Assembly (NCBI GenBank): GCA_944990035.1 | Contig: CALYLX010000119.1 | Location: forward strand, 186,001-250,000 | Direction of reading: 5' to 3' | Source of the DNA: Clitopilus passeckerianus | Lineage: Eukaryota; Basidiomycota; Agaricomycetes; Agaricales; Entolomataceae | Length of the DNA stretch: 64,000 nucleotides | Shown here: piece by piece, positions 41,671 to 54,012 of the stretch | How the letters are laid out: each line of letters opens with the position of its first letter | Numbering within the stretch: position 1 is the stretch's first letter | Translations under genes and position numbers: made by a program | Notes under the pieces: model-generated | Database searches by the model: none | The model's input: only the letters and a program-made list of their open reading frames with translations | What the model was told of the DNA's origin: nothing

Positions 41671-43408
41671 TTAAAGGTATGCACGAGCACTCCTCCTTGC
41701 CATCTGTGAGAGGGTGAATCAGCATTCTGAAGAAAGAAACGTTTGTGAATCAGCGTACCTCAATGACCTTCCATCCACCAGTCAGCTCGTTCGTGAGCTC
41801 CTCCTCCACCCGCGTGATCACCGCAACATACATGCACTGCTCAACCTTGTCTTCAGCACCGACGGTGATTTCACCGGTTTTGGCGTTTCTGAATGTCAAG
41901 ATTTCTTGTGTTGAGAAAGTAACCAGCCAGACGGGAATCTCGTTCTCTAGGATCTTGCCGTCTGTAACCTATTGTACAGTATGAGATTTTGAGCTGAACG
42001 CAAGGTTGATAATTACTTACGTCGACCTGTCGGATATCGAGAACTTTACTGTCGCTGATGAGACCCTGCTTAAGGTAATGCTCCATGGTAGCCCAAAGGA
42101 CGTTGTACGTCTATGCGTCAATCTGTCAATATGAATCACGGAGACTTGAGAGAGGCAACCAACCGCTTCACCACACCAGGCCTTCAATGCTTCCTTGTCC
42201 GCACTCAGGTATGCATCCACGACTTCGGGGATGATATACTCCCGCAATTCCCTCTCAAAGCCTTCCCTGTTGAAGGTTGGGTCCAGTGCCCTCATTAGGC
42301 GCATAACCTGAGCTGTCTCGTTCTCGTCGAACCAGGAACCGATGGTCGATGTGACTGAACGCATCGAGGCGACTACCGGGTTCTCGGACTCGTCGTATTG
42401 TTGTTTAAACTCCACGAACGACTTGAATATTGGGTTGTTCTCCTTAAGCTGGTTCCACTTCTCTTGGCGAGGCGAATCCTTGTGTAGGACAACAGCACCT
42501 CCAGCACTGTGGGAGCGCGTCAGACATCACACTTTGGAAGAAGCAGAATATACGAACTCAGGATTGGCAGTGACTCGTTTGCCAGCAGGGCCGAGACCTG
42601 CTTCTTTGCCAGCCTTCTCCAACCTCTTTTGCCTTCTCAGCCGTCTGGCCTCCTTCTCCTCGAAACCAGCATGCTTGGCACTTCCAGAGTCATCAAGGGC
42701 GTCAACAACAGTGTCAGCAAGACTCTTGTACGCTGCAGTCTTTCGTATTGGCTCAGTGGACTTTTCAATCGTCGAAGAGACGGCAGCGGAGGCTTTAGAA
42801 ATCTATGACGCAAAATTCATGAACACTCGAAAGGATCAGATATCACGACGAGAACTTACTGCGCGCATGAGTTCACTCTCTTCCATTGTTTTCAGAGCTT
42901 CTGAGACGGCGTCTCCGACCTTGACACCGGTCTTTTTGAGCTCCTCTGCAGCCGCCCGCAGTTTAGGATTCTCCTTGATGCTGGAAGTTAACTGGATAGA
43001 TGAAATCGAATTAGCCTCCACCAACAGAAGGAATCCAAATCTCGAGCTACTTACCCTAGCACGCTCATAAGCAGCCCTGGCCTTCTTCATAGCTTCCGAA
43101 TCCTGGAACTTGTCCACATCACCCTGCAGCTGCTTGACATTGTCCTGTAACTCTCTGTTCTTCTTCAACTCGTCCCGAAGCACTTCCACGAAGGTCTGGA
43201 AGGGTGACTTGGGTGCCTCGTCTTGCCTGCGCGCCGAAGAATGGAATCCTGCCACCAAAGAGCCTGTTGACGTCGACGGTGTTATCCGGAATGGTGCCGG
43301 GTACAGCTGGCGCGGTGATACCTGCTGCTGAGAGAAGAGCAAGGCTCTTCGTTGGCTAGCACGAGCAGCAGTGCGCACTGCGAGGCTTTGAAGATGGCGC
43401 GGCAACAT
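41671..43408 (-). CDS. TIM44: Tim44, mitochondrial import motor subunit
   Basis: Seven exons (minus): 43408-43055, 42991-42860, 42802-42558, 42506-42164, 42110-42021, 41968-41759, 41703-41671; 468 aa. An Arg-rich presequence (MLPRHLQSLAVRTAARASQR) without acids targets the matrix. A coiled-coil N-domain that binds Hsp70 follows (LRDELKKNRELQDNVKQLQG). The C-terminal Tim44/NTF2-like domain has NPVVASMRSVTSTIGSWFDE, then REYIIPEVVDAYLSADKEAL, LWATMEHYLKQGLISDSKVL and the Cys-Met-Tyr-Val strand. The gene ends with an 11-codon exon, MARRSARAYL and stop. Tim44 tethers mtHsp70 to the TIM23 channel. Confidence 0.95.
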
Positions 43409-44623
43409 GTTGAATAAAGTAAAAGTGGACGGACGGAAGTTGTGCTGTCGTTGGTCCTCGGCAAAGTCGAATGCGCCAGAAATTTCATAGGGGTGTGACT
43501 AAGCAGAAATCCAAATGGAGACTAAATGTGGCAGTGCCCATGTTCTGGACAGCAGGGATATCGACATCTCCAAGTTTAACGCCAATGCTGATCTGAGGGG
43601 CCCACTCGACGCAAGTCTGATTGCTCAGACAATAAATCTATGAATGTCGGTTCCACCAAAAAATGAAATATCTGCACATATGTATGTGGTCTCAATCGAC
43701 ACTGTGAGCGCATGTGAACCAGCTACTAGTGTCGTCCAAAAATTCTGGCCATTAGTCCCACCGGGCATAAGAGCCCCTGATTTTGGTGGACTAGTCTCCT
43801 CAGTCGGGGAAAGACTCGGTACAGAGACAGGAAACTTGGACAGTTGACTGATTCGACAAGCAAAGGGAAGCCTTCAACAGGATTTGGACTGTTCGAAGTG
43901 TGAGCATTCCTTCGAGAAGAATCTGAAATTTATTATGCACTGACACAATTCTGGATCGTTTCAGAGCTGCTTCAATGGTTTGAGGATCTTTAGTCTCGAC
44001 CCAAGGCTTCCTAAATAGCGAGGCGAAGGAACAGATGCAAGCGCCTAGTTTCGGAGCTGCGGCGTAAGCCAATCAGGCAAATACAGTAAGGCTGGCAGGC
44101 GGAATGGACCACTACCTCTGTTCACAATAGTTGAAATGAGATAAGTGTTGTAGTATATATTCATCGTATGTTAATGACGAAATACATCTCGGTACTCTAA
44201 AGCCTAATAAAACTATTATTAGTCACTCCGGGCAGGGAAAGCTGATACAAGGGGGCAGTATCCTGGAGACACTACGAGGAAAAGAATGGTCAAAGTAGGA
44301 TTATAAGACGAGTGAACGGGGTGTCCGTTGAGTATTATAGGAGTTGGGAGGTGGTGATTCGTGAAGGATCATAGACGTTGATGTGGTCCCCAACGAGGAA
44401 TCACGGAAATCAGCGAGTGAGGCATTTGCCGTTGATCGATTCAGAGGTGGAGGAGGGATTTCGTCCGAGCTAGCTTAGAATGTAGCGCGAATACTTCGAC
44501 GTTGTCCTCGACTTCATCCCATCCCATCTCTCATGAAGACCTTCACTATGACATTTCAGATGGTTATTTGTACCTTTACAGCTACAGTGTGGTTGTCTTC
44601 GACCACTATTTCCGATTTGAAGG
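43409..44623. other. Intergenic, no gene seen
   Basis: 1.2 kb between TIM44 (divergent) and the membrane-protein gene. Short open frames only, none with splice or domain support. Confidence 0.5.
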
Positions 44624-45627
44624 ATGTTGCGCCAAATTGGTGACCGTGCCCTGTGAGTGATTTCATAACCTCTGGAGTCGACACCTTCAACCTTATCTGC
44701 GAGGAAGTGCGATTCTCAACTCATTCAATGCACAAAACCGATGCGTTCATGTCGCCAAAGTGACCGCACCACACATTCTACTCGCCCTCGTCCTCTACAT
44801 ACCACATTGCATCAAAGCCCGTAGCGAATGTTCCATTCAAGATGCGAAGAGCCTTGAAGAAACATACAAGACAAGTCGGGCGCGAACCAACGATGCGACT
44901 ATCCCTCATCAGGATGACGATATCGAACTGCAATCTCCAGGGCGATCCCTCAACGCGGGCTTCTCAAAGCCCGGACCCCTGAAGGACCTTGAGGCGAAGT
45001 GGAAGAAACATGTAGAATACTGCCAATCGAGGTGGATGAAAGGACTGAACTACTTCTTACCGTGAGTGCTGCTCATCTGCCCTACCACCACTTGGCACTC
45101 AGGATTTTTTTTTACTTCCGTTAGCATTGCCATTCCTCTTATTGAAGTCGCTGCTTGCGCCCGGAATCAGACACTTACTCTCCTCCTCGTAATTCGAAGT
45201 GCGGTCGCGGTTTTGCACCTTGTTGGGTTCCACGTCATTCTCTACCCTAGAATCGCGAATATAGATTTCCTCATGAATTGTGTCGTACGTTTCTTGTGTA
45301 GGTTTCCCGTCCTAATGCTCATGGCCTCATGAAACAGCCCGACATTGACAACCTACTGTCGCCTCTTTGGATCTCAATGTCGTTACCGCTGGCGTCTATC
45401 CTCTGGTAACGTCATATTCCATCCAAATTACTGAAGCGAAGGTTCTCAACAAAACCAGGTCTGTCGGCTTTGGGGTACTTTCAGCGATTAGCTTTGTCTG
45501 CACACAGGACGATTCTCCTAGCGGTGGATATCATGCTCACTTTCCTATCTATCTCGTCATTATCTGCGTCCTCCCTGACATGCTTCCAATTGCTTGGGTG
45601 TGTTATGAGCTCAGGCGCTCCAAGTGA
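44624..45627 (+). CDS. Small multi-pass membrane protein, paralogue 1
   Basis: Five exons: 44624-44652, 44708-45061, 45125-45284, 45338-45405, 45459-45627; 259 aa. The structure was fixed by matching every exon to the paralogue at 47882-48871, with identical phases and identical first (29), fourth (68) and fifth (169 nt) exon lengths. Hydrophobic segments: ILLALVLYIPHCI, LTLLLVIRSAVAVLHLVGFH, WISMSLPLASILW and FPIYLVIICVLPDMLPIAW. A polar loop (about residues 57-115) lies between the first two. The start is uncertain: the shared ATG gives only 10 residues in exon 1 and an upstream exon may exist. No family recognised; probably a 4-TM protein. Confidence 0.7.
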
Positions 45628-47881
45628 CCAAAGTCCCCCATGTTTTTTCTTTCGACAGTTGGCCAAACACGGAAATCATATCTATTCCATTAACCTTCCT
45701 CCTAAGTGTTGTCTCGCTTTCGTATTGCTGTTCATTTTTTTACTGTATTTTATTTGGCTGGCCCGGAGTTCATGCCACCAAGTACTTCCTTTGCTTTCAT
45801 GTCACTAGTAAATCTCCTCCCTGTGTACATAGTCTACCTACTTTTCCAGTAACTTAAACTAGTACAAAGAAGTCTGAATCTTTCAACTACTCTGAAGGCC
45901 ATTAACCTCCCTGTTTGAGCTCATTTTCGGTCATTATTTTGAAACTTCGCTCGGTAGTCCCGAACCGTGTAGATGATATACGCCAGGTGGTCGTAGTTAT
46001 TGACAAAGCTGGGACCTATAAGATCCAAATACCAGTCAAACGGTGATCAGCTCAGCCCGCTGTTATGTTGCCCTGTCGGAAGGAAACGCAAGTTTTGAGT
46101 GTCATCAGCGTGCGCGAAACCTATCGATGTCGCTCTACGGGATCCATTCGTCCGGGTCCTGATGATCCACAATAAGGGCTATGAATATGCTCCTGCGAGA
46201 GCTCAAAGCATCCATGATTGCGAGAATACCCCAACCCCAGTCATCCCCACCTTTCCAGTCATCCCCACCTTTCAACCCGACCTTGCTCTCGAGTACGCCC
46301 AGGGATCCCGAACCTGCAATTACTAGGTACCCACCGTGATTAAAAGTCCCCGCGGCCACCATATCCCGAAGAGGTGTTTCAGTAGATGTCAACCAGATCC
46401 CGGACTTCCTCCGCAGGCAAGATGTTGTCCCATACGGAAGGAGAGGGAGAAATCGGCCAGGTGACACATGCAACTTGCAGCAAGACTTGCGTAGGCTCTC
46501 ATACATAGCACCAAGCAAGATGGGGGAGGAAGGAATAAGTATCGGAGAAGAACAGGCTACGGCTGTGGTTCTGAACACAAGCGACTCGAATGCCGCTCTG
46601 ATTCTTCTATCTGAGGATCAGAAAAAGTCGTCTCTAATGAACCTCAGGCTCAGCCAAGGTCGGGAGCTGCGCTCCCAGTCAATTCCAGAAAATCGATACT
46701 AATCCGGTCGATTGAAGCAACAAGGACTTTGATTCTAAGATTATATACCCTCATTGGCAACGGAGAGCTGGTATAGCAAGCAGAGTTGAACGTAAAGTGC
46801 GATGTAAGACCGGCACGACCGCTGGCAAACATTCTCCGAGCAGCTACACAGGACCCAACGAAGGGACATCCACCGGGCCTGACTCGACCTGAAAAAGGCA
46901 GGCACTCCGAACATGCCATAACATTCGAGGTTCCTAGTATCAGGTCGTCGAGAGGAGCGCCCAGAAACTCTACTACGTTTAGACGGTCAGAAGGTCTGGG
47001 ACATCTTTCTTCTCGGTCGTGCATAACCACTGGACGGTGTATACTGACGGTTGTGAGGGGACCAGACGTATTCTTACCAAAATCTGGGACAAGTGCAGGG
47101 GCCTTGGCGACCGTCATAGTCGAGGGGTCGAGCAGAGCAGTCTTCAATTTGTTCTCAGTATATCTTTGCTCATTTCACATTTGTTTGTTCAAGTGCCTCG
47201 CCAGCATATTTTAGTTGCAACTGTACGATACAAGAGAACTGAGAGCCGAAAAGAAAGAACTGCTGTTGGTCTGTGGCAAATCGCCGCCTGTCGACACCGA
47301 CTTCACGGCCTTAGGTTCGGGACAAGCACAGCGGGCCTTCATCTCTCAACGACGCTCCAATACCGGTGCCAATAACGTGCAAATCAAGAATGTATAAATC
47401 TGGATTTGCTCCAAAGCCGTTTCGGATTGGTTGGACAACGCCAAAATGGGCCATTGGAACTTGAACAATCATGGTTTGCCAGTGAGAGCCAAGGCGGGGC
47501 AAGAGGTGGGGACTTACAAGGACGGAGCGAAGCTAAGACGTACGACCCAAAACAATTCTTTCAGGAGAATCTACTTGAAGGCTACAGCAAAACACGCCTT
47601 GATAAAGTGGTAGCTGTCGGCGGGCCCTCAGAAGCCCTCAAGTTGGTCTCGCCGCGACTTGGTCGGGCCGTTCCAGTCGGGCGTCTAATTTGATCAAAGC
47701 AAACAAACCAGCGCCAAACCGACTTGTCTGCATCAACCTCCACCTCCTCACTCGATTTTGCAAACCTCAAGGAATTTTGCACAATCCTCAAAATTCCCAT
47801 ACTTTCTCATGGCATCAAAAAAGCGTCAACAATGCTGTTTTGGTCCCACTACATTGCCTACGAACCCTGCAACTGCCCCAG
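45628..47881. other. Long spacer without a recognised gene
   Basis: 2.25 kb. There are open frames of 140-165 codons on the minus strand (46578-46135 and 47147-46650) but they have no recognisable domain, overlap frames on the other strand and have no paralogue here. A short direct repeat occurs around 46236-46275 (two copies of CAGTCATCCCCACCTTTC). A diverged or lineage-specific gene cannot be excluded. Confidence 0.4.
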
Positions 47882-48871
47882 ATGCTGCAACTAATCTCTG
47901 ATAACCTCATGTGAGCCTTTTCATCGTGATCACATTCAATTTTTGGACTCAATTGAACTCGTTTGCATGCAACAGTGCCTGCTTGAAAAATTTCTTCCCC
48001 CGCAGTCGCTTCGTCAACTTAGTCGTCAAGCACCTTCTACTCGCTATTCTACTCTACACCCCTCTATGCATGCAAGCACGCGCCGAGACGTTCATCCAGG
48101 ACTCCAAATCTTTGAAAGACGCGCAAGGGGGCTCGCAGCCTACGACAAGCGACGCGAATCCCCACCCAGACGTCGACGTCGAATGGCTTGGCCAAAACAC
48201 AGCGACGCGTTCGCCACTCAAGATACTCGAAGCAGGGTGGAAAAAACACGTAGAATCGTGCCAATCGAAGTGGATTAGGGCCCTGAAGTATTCTGCACCG
48301 TGAGTGCTGCGCATCTCTCCTGTTCGTCCAGGGAACTAACAGGTGGAAATGGATCTAGTTTCGCATCCCTACCACTTATTCTGCAAGTTCTCCCCAGCGC
48401 TCAACCTCGCGACCGGACACTTGCACTTGTCCCGGTCGTTCGTAGCACCGCGGCCGTCTTTCACCTTGCTTGGTTCCATGTCACCATCTTCCCCCGTGTC
48501 AAGGATGTCAACCTCCTCCTGCGATGTGTCGTACGTATGCTATTCAGTACTCGTTTGGCCCATCTCACGCAGTAACAACCAGCCTGACATCGGCAATCTA
48601 CTGTCCCCCCTCTGGGTTTCAATGGCATTACCTTTGGCGTCTATTCTCTGGTAGGCTGGACTCTATCTTTCCAAATTTGAGTTATTTGCTGACTAGACGC
48701 AGGTCCTCCATCTTTGGCGTACTACTGACAATCAACTTCGCCGTCGACAAGAACGACGCTGCTTCAATGGGAGGACTCGGCAACGACACCCTTTTCTACT
48801 TCAGCATCGTGCTCGTCGCAGTTGACCTGCTTTCTGTTGGGTGGATGTCTTACCAAATCAGACGCCTCTAG
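47882..48871 (+). CDS. Small multi-pass membrane protein, paralogue 2
   Basis: Five exons: 47882-47910, 47976-48299, 48359-48530, 48583-48650, 48703-48871; 253 aa. It aligns with paralogue 1 along the whole length. Shared pieces include LLLAI/ALLLY at TM1, the KKHVExCQSxW stretch before intron 2, VRS-AVxHL-FHV at TM2, and PDI-NLLSPLW-SM-LPLASILW. The polar loop differs most. Same strand and 2.3 kb away, so a tandem duplication. The last helix is FYFSIVLVAVDLLSVGWMSY. Function unknown. Confidence 0.7.
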
Positions 48872-49949
48872 TAACCAAGGAACCTTTGTATACGCCTACT
48901 TCAAATGGGCCCCCGAAATTTCGACTTAGAATCTGTTCAATGCTGCTCTTTATGTGTTATTCTTCTTGCTGTGCTGCTATTTTTAATTGTATATACCACT
49001 GTTAGTGTACATTCGGAATATGTCAGAAATTTGTATGGAATTAATGTATGTCAACGTCAAAAGGAGCATAGTCCCCTCGTCAAATCAACACACTGTATGG
49101 CTACTGGCACATGACCCGAGGCTGGCAGGCAGAATGTGAGTTGTCCCGAAGTTTGGATTCCAAAACAGCTAAAAGGCGAACGGATATGGATATAGTTCTG
49201 CAATGTGTAGGGAACGGGTATGGTGTGTTCTGACAGTGCTGGCATCGCATCTCGACCTACGCGTCTCGTTCTGGGTGCTTCTGCGAATTACCGCTGACAC
49301 GTGATCGGAAAAGTTCAAGTTCTCGGACAATGCGGCGGTTGTCTGAAGACATTCACCACCTCCTCACGATTCACCGGACCCATTCGCTGGATCATCAACA
49401 AGAGGGAGTGCGTTCCCACCGGGAACCTTGGAATTGTAGCTGTGCTTTACCTCGTTCCTCTGCCAACTATAACACTATCTGGTTCCTTCCCCAAGAACCT
49501 CGGATTTGCAGGGCCCTAGGACCAGTGCAGGCGAACAAAACAGTGAATACCAGACGTACGATTGAACGTCATACACTTTGAAGCACCAAGGTCCAAGGAG
49601 GAGAACCTACTATGCACCGATTCCTGTCAGCGTTCACTGAGAGTCAAAATCTCTACGCTTGAGGCCTGCAGTGTCACCTTCTCTTGGTTTCATATTACCT
49701 GGCTTTAGACCAGCAACTCATATGAAGTTTATTTGGTACGCCGTCTGATAATCAGAATGATGTTCCCGATTACTGATCTGGCTTAAAGAGAGTCACTGCA
49801 ATTGTCATCCAAATGGCTTGCGCCTAACCCCTTACCTGTGTCGTTACGCATAGGGTGGGCACGCAAGGAGTAAAGGTGGTCTACCAGGTTGGCGCTTCGA
49901 GTGTTTCAAATCAAGGCCTCACGCTAAATTGGTTTTCAGGTCTATGAGC
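48872..49949. other. Intergenic, no gene seen
   Basis: About 1.1 kb between the membrane-protein gene and the second duplication copy. No supported coding sequence. Confidence 0.5.
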
Positions 49950-50166
49950 AATAATGCGCCACATCACTTTTACATCTCTCTCACCGGCACAAATACGCTC
50001 TCAATTGACGGATAAAGTCGCGATCGACAACTCTTACTATGAAGCCATGCCAAGGACTTGGATTGACGCGTCGTCCTCTGTCTATTTTTACTACGACGCG
50101 TTCGAGCACTTGGTTTGGTCACGAGCATAAACAAACGCGAAAATGAGGACAGCCACCGATTTGGCC

Positions 50167-50174
50167 TATAAAAG
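50167..50174 (+). promoter_or_regulatory. TATA box (TATAAAAG)
   Basis: 50 nt upstream of the ATG at 50217. The sequence is degraded in copy 1. Confidence 0.6.
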
Positions 50175-50216
50175 ACGCAAGAACCCATCTTTCTTTCCTT
50201 AGCCATATACGACGAT

Positions 50217-51463
50217 ATGGACACAACAGAATTGCCCTACCAGAGGTACAACAAACGATTCGACGTCGGCCGCGACGAACACGCCTGGTGCGGTTCTAGT
50301 GACTGGGCGTTAGGCAACGCCAAAGATCGTAAGTCGGTTCTCTATCACTGCTTAGGCGATGTGTGCTGACGATATTCTATTCAGCCCCTGGTTTTGCTCC
50401 CTTGCACCCCATGACGAGCGTCTCGACACCTGTCCTCGACAACAATCGCCCCGCTCAACCCCTGCACCCCACCGTTATGGCTGACCCAATCCTGCCGTCC
50501 GTCGCTTCCGCCAACCACCCCCAAACAGTGTTCTCCCGCAAACATGACGCCGCCCAAGCTCGTACAGCCGGCCTCAACATGAACACTATCAGGGGTGGTG
50601 ATGCCCTCAACGACAGCGATCTGCAGGACGACGACACCTACGCTATCGATGACGTCGATATGCGCGACCCCGCCGTTTGCGACCTCCTCGAGGATCACGC
50701 CCATTCTGCTGCAACCGACGTCGACATGTCCGATCCTGACATCGGCGGCCTGACGGCTTTGCTAGCAGACTGGCACCCATTCCATCACTCAGTAGAAGTT
50801 CTCATCACGCACCTCTCGCTCTGGCTGCCCTTCGAGCCAGTTGCCCGCGACAAACGCGAGACGGTCGACACTCAGGTGGACACTCGACCCACCAAACGCG
50901 CAAACGTCAAAATGCCTATAGCGGTGGCTCAAGAGGTCCCTTATCCCCGCTCACCATGGACATCCTCCATCCTTACCCCCGACGCCAAACAACAAAGGGC
51001 AAGCCTTCGTACCATCAAACTTACATCCCCTCCGATCTCAATCACGGCAACCACCACCACAGACAGCAAAGATGCACCCACATCCGTTTCTACTACACCT
51101 ACTTCCGACGCTCTTTCGCTCTCGTCTGCTTCGACTCTCGTGGAGTTTAAGACTCCATCACTCTTTTTAAAATACGCCTCGTCAGATAAGGACATCGTTA
51201 GGGACGATGCGTCTGATGACATGGATATCGACAACACCGAAGACCATGACATCGCCATGGGCGATACTTCAGAGGACATGGACATTGACGTCCTCGAAGA
51301 TCAGGATACTATCCTTCATGATGCCTCCGACGACATGGACATCGACTTGCCAGAAGACAAGGACTTTATCATGTTCGACGTCTTGTACGACATGGACGTG
51401 GACATCCCTCAAAATGACGACATCATTCTCCATGATGCTTCAGACGACATGGACATCGACTAG
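50217..51463 (+). CDS. Acidic-repeat protein of unknown function, copy 2
   Basis: Exons 50217-50328 and 50385-51463; 396 aa. The first exon differs from copy 1 in only a few residues (MDTTELPYQRYNKRFDVG then DEHAWCGSSDWALGNAKD). The region LTALLADWHPFHHS is conserved; the Ser/Thr-rich middle is diverged. The C-terminus repeats DDMDID-type units at least four times, including DLPEDKDFIMFDV and DDIILHDASDDMDID. Good conservation at both ends with a free middle suggests a protein held by its N-terminal motif and its acidic tail. No known family. Confidence 0.78.
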
Positions 51464-52440
51464 ATGCGCAAAGGTCAACAGCTTCAATAAATCGCCTTGA
51501 CCTCCTCGGTCCAATCAAGAACCCACTTCCGAGTGGTGGCAAGAATGTGAACCGCGCTTTAATCGCTCGCTCGATCTCGGGCAGGCATCCAATTGCCTAT
51601 GCGATCCAGTGGTTCTTTCGAAGGATGAAGGAGCGGGTACAACACGGGGCTCTAGAGGGTTATTGGTGCGTATCACATTTTCTCAACTCGAGTGCTTTCT
51701 CTGACAATCTTTCTTAGACCTTCATGAGCTTTTTCGTACCTGGTACACCTTCATCCCTCGACGCCTTGCTTGTTTAGTTTGGACCTTCTCTTCGACCGCC
51801 TCACGGCACTTCCTACTTCATGAAGCCGTGGAACTTTGCTCTCTAGTCGATGCAAATGCCGTCTTTGGCAACATATGTCCTCGTCAACGCTCAATCATGT
51901 CTTCAATCATCAAGCTCCTTGGCACTCCTCTCACGCAAACTCGCTCTTGCTAGCGTTGACGTTGGCCCCGACACAACCTCCTGAGCGTGAAGTGGCGCCT
52001 TCGTTGCTCGTGGGGTTGGGTATGGGTCTGCGCCTCCTCTCTGGTACTGTTCTGCACGATCATCAATGCCTCAAGGATGCTTCCACTGTCTGTCAAGTCA
52101 TCGAGCACATCAAATTACTGTCCTGATTCCTGGCGGTTCTCGCGTCAGCAACTCAAGCTTATTCTCAACGCTACTTTCTCTCCCAAGTCATCGAGGACAT
52201 CAAATTCATTGTCCTGCCTGCCTTACGGACTCGCTGCGCTGAAATCAGCAACACACACACTACCTCACTGTCTTTCCGAGCTCAACCTACACCGCCGCTC
52301 TTTTTTCAAACACAACCTTGACGGTTTCAACCAACTTGCCCTGGTGCATACAAGCCGCCTCAGCCGCCGCTTTCCCTTCATTCTCGCCGACCAATGCCAT
52401 GGTCACATCAACCCTTACGAATGCGAACCCTTTTTGGATG
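51464..52440 (+). other. Conserved region downstream of copy 2, partly open frame
   Basis: A frame of about 80 codons (51471-51717) reads through LLGPIKNPLPSGGKNVNRAL, then ISGRHPIAYAIQWFFRRMKE and QHGALEGYW without a stop; copy 1 has a TAA in it. Beyond this, a possible exon near 51720 has stops that copy 1 lacks. The two copies have decayed in different places. Confidence 0.4.
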
Positions 52441-52480
52441 ATGTCTCCCTTTCTCCGCCGTCAAAAATTCTCTTCTGTCT

Positions 52481-53017
52481 TCAAGTTTCTAGAATTGCGA
52501 TCTCACAAGTGAGGTGTCCAACTCAAGTCTTTCCTTAAATTTCCTTTGTTTTTTCCTCGACCTTCTTCGGTGGGCAAGAAAATTCAAAAGAGAAAAAAAT
52601 TCCGCCAAAATAACAAAAAACCGAAAAAAAATTCATAACCAAGAAACCCCAGATATGGATTGCAGGGACGTTAGTAGAATATATGGACATTAATATTTGT
52701 ACGATTATAATAGGTGGAGGCGAGGAGCAGTAGCAGATGGAGTCGAGGGATAGTAGCTTATGTATTTTTTATAATTTTCCGAATACACGTCTAGCCTTAG
52801 CTTTGTTGAGCTCGATGAATCCTTGTATGAAAGATAACCCAAGGAGGCTTCGTCCGTCTCAAGCGGGGCTCATCTAAAGCCTGAAGTCAGTCTCAATCAA
52901 ACGTGAGCGAAGCATAGTATTAATTGAGATTAATCAACCATAAGAAAATAGAGTAATATATATGTGGTTCGAGAAGCAGCACGGGCCACTCGTACTCATC
53001 TAATAGCCACAGTCCCT
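52481..53017. other. AT-rich intergenic
   Basis: Contains poly-A tracts around 52590-52640 and no supported gene. It is the 3' flank of the heme lyase gene. Confidence 0.5.
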
Positions 53018-54012
53018 CTATGACCTCGGCTCACGAATGGTGGTGTCGGTCTTTTGGTTCTGACGGAATCCTGCCCATGCCTCCTCCGTCGCGACAGATA
53101 TCCTCTCCTTGATACTGGACAAGTTATCCAGTGCTGGACGGACGTCGAGATTGAACGCAGGCGAGCCGTCTGCCTCGTTTGGTGCGGAATAGTAGTCGAT
53201 GACGTAGCGAACTTCCTCTCCTGTTTGTGGACGACGGACGACCCAGTCATGGCGATCGAAAGGTGGTTCAGTGCTAGCAAGCAGGATTCAGCATTGGGCG
53301 TGTGATATATAGTCGAAATGGACGTACTTGAATCTGGACGGTAATAGCCATCCTGCAAACATCCAGAACCGTGCTTTAGGAGACATCTCTCCAGGTCGAC
53401 CCTTGAACTTGGTGAGTTGCACATCGTCTGGCCTTCATAAAATTAATCATCAGTCAGCATTCCCTGAACCCGAACCGTATTGTTAGCGCAGACTTACTGA
53501 TATGTTCTCTTCTCCCACTTTAGCACCTCCAACCAAGCAGCCTCGTTCAAGAAATTGTGAATTTCAACCATGGTCTCCACATGCTCCTCGGGCGTCTCCC
53601 AACCCTTTCTGACCAACGCATTGTAAAATTGCTGAGGGGAAGGATAATCCCACTTCGAGCTCCCATCCCTAGGAATTGAAGACACCACCCGATCCGTTGG
53701 TAGGTCCATCTGTTGCCCGGGTGCCCGTTCCTGCGCGAGGCTAGGCATTTGGTTGAGTGGGTTCACTGCTCCATGGTCAATTGGACATTGAGCAGGTTTC
53801 GCAGCAGCCGCAGAAGCAGAAGTATGATCAATTGGACATTTCGCGGGCCCAGGTGTTGATGAGCTGGAAGTTGGTGCATTGTGGTCGATAGGACATTTTG
53901 CTGGTGCAGACGAGCTAGCTGCGGGAGAGTTATGTGGTACTGGGCAAGCTCCAGACGAGCTTGCTGTTGCGTTTATTGGCGTAGAGGTAGGGGTAGACGA
54001 AGTTTGGCCCAT
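53018..54012 (-). CDS. Cytochrome c-type heme lyase (holocytochrome c synthase)
   Basis: Exons (minus) 54012-53498, 53432-53328, 53273-53018; 291 aa. The N-terminal third has four Cys-Pro motifs, ACPVPH and three CPIDH. These are heme regulatory motifs that bind incoming heme. Then come the lyase hallmarks: [40 protein letters not shown] with the heme-ligand His, [27 protein letters not shown] and [20 protein letters not shown]. The enzyme attaches heme to apocytochrome c (Cyc3) or c1 (Cyt2) in the mitochondrial intermembrane space. Which of the two cannot be told from sequence alone. Four CP motifs is more than the usual one to three. Confidence 0.94.

Larger units (their letters stand above)
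49950..52480 (+). repeat. Segmental duplication, copy 2
   Basis: Same orientation as 2349-4800, separated by about 45 kb. See copy 1 for boundaries and evidence. Confidence 0.85.

Noticed and set aside
46135..47147. Minus-strand frames of 147 and 165 codons as genes.
   Set aside because: No domain, no splice support, overlapping frames on the other strand and no homologue in the window.
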